Position numbers and translations under genes: made by a program | Assembly: GCA_029945945.1 (NCBI GenBank) | Contig: JAQSDM010000013.1 | Coordinates: forward strand, 62,001 to 126,000 | Origin: Algoriphagus sp. | GTDB lineage: Bacteria > Bacteroidota > Bacteroidia > Cytophagales > Cyclobacteriaceae | Reading direction: 5' to 3' | Length of the DNA stretch: 64,000 nucleotides | Notes under the pieces: model-generated | Seen by the model: only the letters and a program-made list of their open reading frames with translations | Told to the model about the DNA's origin: nothing | Databases searched by the model: none | Shown here: in pieces, positions 59,767-64,000 of the stretch | Layout: every line of letters begins with the position of its first letter | Position numbering within the stretch: position 1 is the first letter of the stretch

Positions 59767-60348
59767 TTTTTTGAGTTTAATAAAAAATTCAGAGCCTGAT
59801 CTTTGCGGAATAGAATTATAGCAAGGTTCAAAAGTTTCAACTTCAAACTTTCCTGTGAAATAGGTTAAATATTCTTCCTTTTTGCCACCAAATGGTGGTC
59901 CTTGAAAATCGAAAGTCCGGTTAAACAATACTCCGACTAGCTTACCTCCTGGATTTAATAATTCAAGCATTTTTTGACTGTACTTCTCCCGAAGACCAGG
60001 AGCAAGAGCACAAAAAAAAGTTTGTTCCAAAATCAAATCATAGGTAAAACTGTGATTAAAAAAATCTTGATGATGTAGATTATCTTTTGGAAAATCCGGA
60101 TGCTTCAAACGAAAGCGTTCCAATGGCTCAGCCGAAACATCCAAAACGTTGACGTTTGTAAACCCGGCCCGAAGAGCATAATCTGCCTCGTATGCATTTC
60201 CTGCGCCCGGAATCAAGACACGAATAGATTTGTTTTCAATTTGGTCTAAATATTGCACAAGGGGAATGGAGGGACAACCGATGTCCCAACCGGTCAAACC
60301 TAACTTATACCTTTCAGACCAAAAATTCTCATCAAGTAAAACCATCAT
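59755..60348 (-). CDS. Thiopurine S-methyltransferase-like SAM methyltransferase
   Basis: This 197-residue TPMT-family protein has FWSERYKLGLTGWDIGCPS at the start (TPMT-type), VLIPGAGNAYEADYALRAG as SAM loop, LDVSAEPLERF and EQTFFCALAP. In bacteria such enzymes methylate thiols, halides, selenium or tellurite. It is convergent with the preceding methyltransferase gene, and 21 nt separate it from the divergent coiled-coil gene. Confidence 0.85.
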   Translation of the reverse strand: MMVLLDENFWSERYKLGLTGWDIGCPSIPLVQYLDQIENKSIRVLIPGAGNAYEADYALRAGFTNVNVLDVSAEPLERFRLKHPDFPKDNLHHQDFFNHSFTYDLILEQTFFCALAPGLREKYSQKMLELLNPGGKLVGVLFNRTFDFQGPPFGGKKEEYLTYFTGKFEVETFEPCYNSIPQRSGSEFFIKLKKSEA

Positions 60349-60369
60349 TTCCCTATTGATTCAACTATT

Positions 60370-61299
60370 ATGGAGACAAATTTCGAAAAGGACTCAAATC
60401 AAAAGAAAGACCAAGGAAAAAACATTATCATCGTTGTCCTTGTGTTGCTGGTCATTATTAGTGGTATAAAACTTTATACGGACTACGTAGACCGAACCAA
60501 AAAGACAGAAGAGATCCTGCTACTGTCAACAGAAAACAGTGATTTAAATAAGAGACTGGATTCTGTATCCTATCAATTGGATCTGAGAATTCAGGAAATC
60601 ACTAAACTGGGTGGTGATATCACTGCATTAGAAGAAGCACGGGATCAACTCATTGCTGAAAGAAATACCTCAAGACAAAGATCTGCTTCTGAAATTACTG
60701 CACTTAATCAAAAAATCAACGGCTTGAATGGAATGATTCAGGAGAAAGATCAGGAAATACTGGACCTTCGTGCTGCCAACCAAGAGCTTTTTGCTGAAAA
60801 TCAAGATTTGAAATCCACCCAGGCGGTAATAGAGGAGGAAGTGGCCCAGCTGAATATTCAAAAAGAGGACTTGCAGGCAAAAGTGAATATCGCTGCACGA
60901 CTCAAAGCTGAAAAAATTGTGATTTCAGCTGTTAACTCCAGAGGAAAAGAGCGAGTTGAAACCACAAAGGATTTCAGGAACAAACAAATGGAACGCATAA
61001 AAGTAAGTTTTAATCTGGCTGATAATAAAGTGGCCGAGAAAGGACCTAGAAATGTGTACGTACAAGTATTGGCCCCCAACTCACAACCAATTTTCGATGT
61101 TGCAAAAGGATCAGGAACATTCATGGTGGATGGCGCAGAACTTTTCTATACTGTGAAGCAGGATATTATCTTCGATAATTCGGAGCAAGTTCTTACCTTC
61201 TTTTATGAAAAGGGATCTGATTATGCAACAGGACTTCATGAAATCAGAATTTTTGTTGACAATTATCAGGTTGGTTCGAAAACCTTCACTGTAAAATAA
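60370..61299 (+). CDS. Membrane-anchored coiled-coil protein
   Basis: The protein has 309 residues: a short charged N-terminus, one TM segment (about residues 19-37, IIIVVLVLLVIISGIKLY), then a long coiled coil (about 45-170) with heptads such as ENSDLNKRLDSVSYQLDLR. The C-terminal ~120 residues form a beta-rich domain (KVSFNLADNKVAEKGPRNVY ... ELFYTVKQDIIF). No named family is recognised. It probably spans from the inner membrane into the periplasm as a structural linker. Confidence 0.8.
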   Translation: METNFEKDSNQKKDQGKNIIIVVLVLLVIISGIKLYTDYVDRTKKTEEILLLSTENSDLNKRLDSVSYQLDLRIQEITKLGGDITALEEARDQLIAERNTSRQRSASEITALNQKINGLNGMIQEKDQEILDLRAANQELFAENQDLKSTQAVIEEEVAQLNIQKEDLQAKVNIAARLKAEKIVISAVNSRGKERVETTKDFRNKQMERIKVSFNLADNKVAEKGPRNVYVQVLAPNSQPIFDVAKGSGTFMVDGAELFYTVKQDIIFDNSEQVLTFFYEKGSDYATGLHEIRIFVDNYQVGSKTFTVK

Positions 61300-61303
61300 A
61301 GAC

Positions 61304-61331
61304 TAGCCTCCTTCGGGAGGCTATTTTTTTT
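61304..61331 (+). terminator. Terminator with a UUCG tetraloop
   Basis: TAGCCTCC / GGAGGCTA (8 bp) closed by TTCG and followed by a run of eight T. Confidence 0.92.
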
Positions 61332-61363
61332 GTGCTTAAGGATACTTTTAGAATTTAAAACCA

Positions 61364-61395
61364 TTTGGATAACAGAGGAATATACCTTACTTTTG
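61364..61395 (+). promoter_or_regulatory. Promoter of rpsF-rpsR-rplI
   Basis: TTTG (61364-61367), 20 nt, TACTTTTG (61388-61395); exact matches, 38 nt before the rpsF ATG. It also shows that the longer frame beginning at 61365 is not the start. Confidence 0.85.
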
Positions 61396-61433
61396 CGGTC
61401 TGTTTATTCAAATTCCTTAAACACATTATAAAA

Positions 61434-61805
61434 ATGTTCCAAAGAAATTATGAGACGGTATTCATTTTAACTCCCGTTTTGTCTGATGTTCAGATGAAGG
61501 ATACCGTCGACAAGTTTGTGAACTTGTTAAAAGAAGAGGGGGCAGATGTAATCAATGTGGAAAATTGGGGTCTTAAGAAGATGGCTTATCCTATCGAAAA
61601 AAAGACTACAGGCTTTTACGTAATGGTTGAATTCAAAGCCGTTCCTACCATCATTCGAAAATTCGAACTCGAATTCAGAAGAGATGAGAAAGTTATGAGA
61701 TTCTTGACTACTGTATTTGACAAGCATTCACTTGCTTACGCCGAAAAGAGAAGAAAAGGAGAGTTTAACAAAAAAGTTGAAGCTAAGGAGGAGCCAGCCC
61801 AATGA
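61434..61805 (+). CDS. rpsF: 30S ribosomal protein S6
   Basis: The ATG at 61434 gives 123 residues with the S6 pattern: [37 protein letters not shown] and [14 protein letters not shown] highly charged tail ([19 protein letters not shown]) follows. It overlaps rpsR by 4 nt. Order rpsF-rpsR-rplI without priB or ssb is usual in Bacteroidota. S6 binds S18 on the 30S platform. Confidence 0.97.
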   Translation: MFQRNYETVFILTPVLSDVQMKDTVDKFVNLLKEEGADVINVENWGLKKMAYPIEKKTTGFYVMVEFKAVPTIIRKFELEFRRDEKVMRFLTTVFDKHSLAYAEKRRKGEFNKKVEAKEEPAQ

Positions 61806-62053
61806 CACTAGTAAACGAGCCAATCAACAGAGGCGAAATCAGAAAAAAGTATTGCCGATTCAAGAAGTATGGCATCAAGTACATTGACTACAAGGATCCA
61901 AATTACTTGTTGAAGTTTGTCAATGAGCAAGGTAAAATCCTTCCAAGAAGACTAACCGGCAACTCTGCGAAATACCAGAGAAAAGTGGCTCAGGCCATTA
62001 AAAAAGCAAGACATTTGGCTTTGTTGCCATTCGTAACCGATGGTTTGAAATAA
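61802..62053 (+). CDS. rpsR: 30S ribosomal protein S18
   Basis: The protein has 83 residues. S18 signature: [20 protein letters not shown] and [20 protein letters not shown] (as [20 protein letters not shown]), [13 protein letters not shown]. Starts inside the rpsF stop (ATGA overlap). It forms a heterodimer with S6. Confidence 0.97.
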   Translation: MTLVNEPINRGEIRKKYCRFKKYGIKYIDYKDPNYLLKFVNEQGKILPRRLTGNSAKYQRKVAQAIKKARHLALLPFVTDGLK

Positions 62054-62092
62054 TTCGGTCTTGTATCGTTCAATCACAAAAGATCATTACAA

Positions 62093-62536
62093 ATGGAAAT
62101 CATTCTAAAAACAGACATCAAAGGTCTTGGCTATAAAAATGACTTAGTAGAGGTAAAGCCTGGATACGGTAGAAACTACCTGATTCCTCAGGGCTTTGCA
62201 GTACTTGCTACTGGCTCAAACAAGAAAATTCTTGCTGAAAACATCAAGCAGGCTGCTCACAAAGCAGAAAAAATCAAGACTGAAGCTGAAAACATCGCTG
62301 CTAAAATTGCAGAGTTGACACTTGAAATCAAGGCTAAAATCGGTGAGTCAGGCAAAATCTTCGGAAAAGTAACTACTCTACAGATTTCTGACGCTCTTGC
62401 TGCTCAAGGTATAGACATCGACAGAAAGAAAATCTCTATCAACGGTCCGGTAGACGGAGCAGGTGAATTCTCTGCTGATGTAGATCTTCACAGAGAAGTG
62501 AAAACAAAAGTGAAATTCGTTGTTGTAGGAGAATAA
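62093..62536 (+). CDS. rplI: 50S ribosomal protein L9
   Basis: This 147-residue L9 has the N-terminal rRNA-binding domain MEIILKTDIKGLGYKNDLVE with VKPGYGRNYLIPQGFAVLAT, a long linking helix, and the C-terminal domain (GKIFGKVTTLQISDAL ... VDLHREVKTKVKFVVV). Last gene of the operon. Confidence 0.97.
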   Translation: MEIILKTDIKGLGYKNDLVEVKPGYGRNYLIPQGFAVLATGSNKKILAENIKQAAHKAEKIKTEAENIAAKIAELTLEIKAKIGESGKIFGKVTTLQISDALAAQGIDIDRKKISINGPVDGAGEFSADVDLHREVKTKVKFVVVGE

Positions 62537-62555
62537 GCTTCTTCAAACAGAAAAA

Positions 62556-62590
62556 TAAAAAAGCTCACCAAATGGTGAGCTTTTTTTATT
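62556..62590. terminator. Terminator after rplI
   Basis: AAAAAGCTCACC / GGTGAGCTTTTT (12 bp) with loop AAAT; serves rplI and the convergent small gene. Confidence 0.92.
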
Positions 62591-62595
62591 ACGAA

Positions 62596-62841
62596 TTAGC
62601 TTAGCGCTTTCTCGAGATCCTCGATCAACTTTTTAGAAACAGCCTTGCTGTTTTTCTCTCTGGATTCTTTCAAAAGCTCCAAAGCCTTTCTTCCTTTTTC
62701 AATTACTCCAACAGGGTTATTATCACTTTTGAAGCTAAACCAGCAATAACTAAGCTCAGATACAAGCGTATCATTCAACTTCAATTTCTCTAATTTCTGG
62801 ATTGTCTCAGTGATAGTTTTTTCCACTTTTTCAGCGTTCAT
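62596..62841 (-). CDS. Small helical hypothetical protein
   Basis: The ATG at 62841 gives 81 residues: MNAEKVEKTITETIQKLEKL, a mostly helical, Lys/Glu-rich protein with SYCWFSFKSDNNPVGVIEKG in the middle. Longer frames (62904 or 62964) run through a strong promoter, so the short start is preferred. No domain is recognised; cytoplasmic. Confidence 0.7.
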   Translation of the reverse strand: MNAEKVEKTITETIQKLEKLKLNDTLVSELSYCWFSFKSDNNPVGVIEKGRKALELLKESREKNSKAVSKKLIEDLEKALS

Positions 62842-62880
62842 AGCAGGTTTTAGTTTTTGTGTGTTTTTCTTAATTTTCGA

Positions 62881-62911
62881 CAAAACTAGATGATTATTAC
62901 TCATAATACAA
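62881..62911 (-). promoter_or_regulatory. Promoter of the small helical protein gene
   Basis: Minus strand: TTG (62909-62911), 20 nt, TAGTTTTG (62881-62888), an exact match, 39 nt before the ATG at 62841. Confidence 0.7.
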
Positions 62912-63090
62912 TCTAAGTAACTGAAAATTAATGTAATCGCAATTTTCAATCGATTCCGATGCATAAGTAACCTTTCTGAATCTTAATTTTTGTACGGATG
63001 CATTAAAGTCTAAAATTAGAAAGCCTGACTAATTTTATATCCTGAAACCAAGCCATTTACTTCTAAAAAGAAAAAATCTTCCAGGCCATG

Positions 63091-63122
63091 TTTGGAAAAA
63101 AAGTTCCAAGATTCTACCTTTG
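63091..63122 (+). promoter_or_regulatory. Promoter of tRNA-Gln
   Basis: TTTG (63091-63094), 20 nt, TACCTTTG (63115-63122); exact matches. Transcription would begin about 33 nt before the tRNA. Confidence 0.8.
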
Positions 63123-63161
63123 TGACACTTTAAAAGAAACACGCCAGTTTCGAAGTAAAAT

Positions 63162-63234
63162 TGACCGATGGTGTAACTGGCAACACGTCTGATTTTGGTT
63201 CAGAAGAGTCCAGGTTCGAGCCCTGGTCGGTCAA
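63162..63234 (+). tRNA. tRNA-Gln (anticodon TTG)
   Basis: Acceptor TGACCGA (63162-63168) pairs with TCGGTCA (63227-63233). The anticodon stem TCTGA/TCAGA closes the loop TTTTGGT with anticodon TTG. The T-arm is CCAGG-TTCGAGC-CCTGG. Discriminator A at 63234. The 3' CCA is not encoded (ACA follows), so the cca product is needed. Confidence 0.95.
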
Positions 63235-63235
63235 C

Positions 63236-63266
63236 AAAAAGCCTCCCAACTATGGGAGGCTTTTTC
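63236..63266. terminator. Terminator after tRNA-Gln
   Basis: AAAAAGCCTCCC / GGGAGGCTTTTT (12 bp) with a 6-nt loop AACTAT; it ends the tRNA and the convergent EcsC gene, whose stop codon (63265-63267) touches it. Confidence 0.92.
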
Positions 63267-63981
63267 ATTTTAATATCCTGAGTCGATATGCATTCATTGC
63301 ATATTTCCCCAAATGCTCTGTCAATCGGTAATTAGCGATCGCCCCCACTCCTGCACCAATAATTGGAACCAGCTGGGCAAGCTTGGCCAAATCTATATAA
63401 TCACGGTATTCAAGCTGAAAAGTCCTCCAATCAAACTCTCCAGAATCCGCAGGCAACGTGGCTCGATAGGTTTCCCAGTTTTCTATTATTCCGATTAGTT
63501 CATTCCTCCTTTTCTGACTCGAAAAACTCAACTGGAATACATATAAAAGAAATAGTCTCTCATGGAATTCTTTTGCAGAAAAACCATAGATCGCTGCGAT
63601 ATCAAAAAGCATTTTCATTTTGATCGTTAGAAAAGCGGGGAAATCCACAAATCCAAGAAGAATCCCACCCGCTCCTGTCAATGCTCCTTCAGCCGAAGCA
63701 GTATTGCGATACCATTTTATTCGCGTCCTGACTTTCACTTCCTTTTCCTGAAGGCTAAGGGATTGATCATCTTTTGGAACAATCCACCCGGATCCGGTTA
63801 AAACACCTTTCACCATATTTTCAATTGCCATGGTGATGGCTTGATGGACCTTCTCCGGTATCCACTCGTTAATCTTCCCTTGGACATTATGGGTAAGCCT
63901 GCTTACCAGTGATGGTGGCTTTTTCAACTTATAAAGCCAGGTTCCCAGCTCTGCCTCCACGTAATGCATGTAATTGTCCAT
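63265..63981 (-). CDS. EcsC-family protein
   Basis: This 238-residue protein matches EcsC: RTRIKWYRNTASAEGALTGA, GGILLGFVDFPAFLTIKMKM, DIAAIYGFSA and the Gly-rich LAQLVPIIGAGVGAIANYRL. Bacillus EcsC sits with an ABC transporter; here there is none. It has hydrophobic stretches (about residues 98-125 and 203-222) and is probably membrane-associated. Complete, with the ATG 19 nt from the window edge. Function unknown. Confidence 0.88.
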   Translation of the reverse strand: MDNYMHYVEAELGTWLYKLKKPPSLVSRLTHNVQGKINEWIPEKVHQAITMAIENMVKGVLTGSGWIVPKDDQSLSLQEKEVKVRTRIKWYRNTASAEGALTGAGGILLGFVDFPAFLTIKMKMLFDIAAIYGFSAKEFHERLFLLYVFQLSFSSQKRRNELIGIIENWETYRATLPADSGEFDWRTFQLEYRDYIDLAKLAQLVPIIGAGVGAIANYRLTEHLGKYAMNAYRLRILK

Positions 63982-64000
63982 TATTTTTTGTAATTCTACT

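Noticed and set aside
63061..63240. Tandem tRNA array
   Set aside because: Only one tRNA fold is present; the flanks contain promoter and terminator.

Overview
The window reads as a chromosomal segment of a gliding Bacteroidota bacterium, most likely Cytophagales (Cyclobacteriaceae, Algoriphagus-like). The evidence is gldH behind a PSP1-domain gene, GWxTD-, DUF5683- and DUF2723-type genes, a phhA-type phenylalanine hydroxylase, and repeated promoters of the Bacteroidota form TTG/TTTG, about 19-20 nt, then TAnnTTTG. The genus is an inference. No phage, insertion sequence, rRNA operon or CRISPR array was seen.

Layout. 1-18 kb is mostly housekeeping: a truncated DUF2723 gene, a methyltransferase, a GWxTD protein, rlmB, manC-kdsD, recQ, purD, PSP1-gldH, pgi, a TonB-domain protein, an EEP-fold protein, and an MCE/Mla lipid transport operon followed by a response regulator. 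A gene-free stretch of nearly 0.8 kb lies at 18.4-19.2 kb. 19-25.8 kb holds a YciI protein, typA, an aldo/keto reductase, an unknown secreted protein, a Dabb protein and an S41 lipoprotein peptidase. 25.8-38.2 kb is a minus-strand amino-acid block: trpL-trpE-(four-helix-bundle gene)-trpG-trpD-trpC-trpF-trpB-trpA-aroF, then a second leader and phhA-hisH-hisA-hisF-hisIE. 38-49.6 kb holds the SRP RNA, fsa, ftsE, a second S41 peptidase, a subtilase, a TPR protein, cca, an ECF sigma gene with a divergent DUF6249 gene, and two poorly recognisable genes. 49.9-64 kb is housekeeping again: pyrG, yidC, parA-parB, a DUF5683 gene, dapB, lepB, ung, apaG, two methyltransferases, a coiled-coil protein, rpsF-rpsR-rplI, tRNA-Gln and an EcsC protein.

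The main discoveries are regulatory. (1) Upstream of trpE is an unannotated 25-codon leader ORF with three consecutive Trp codons, a strong terminator and mutually exclusive 1:2, 2:3 and 3:4 pairings. (2) Between aroF and phhA is a 17-residue leader, MNPTPRTYVHHSYHLLK, with two Tyr and three His codons. Its 1:2 hairpin contains the His/Tyr codons and the alternative 2:3 pairing is a perfect 8 bp. The genes after it make tyrosine (phhA) and histidine (hisH, A, F, IE), so it may read both amino acids. (3) The ECF sigma gene and the divergent DUF6249 gene carry mirror-image promoters, TGTAAC-16/17 nt-GCATCC, which suggests an autoregulated sigma factor with its first target next door. (4) The trp and his gene gaps carry structured repeats, including a hairpin family with compensatory stem changes, and a four-helix-bundle gene enclosed by inverted microrepeats between trpE and trpG.
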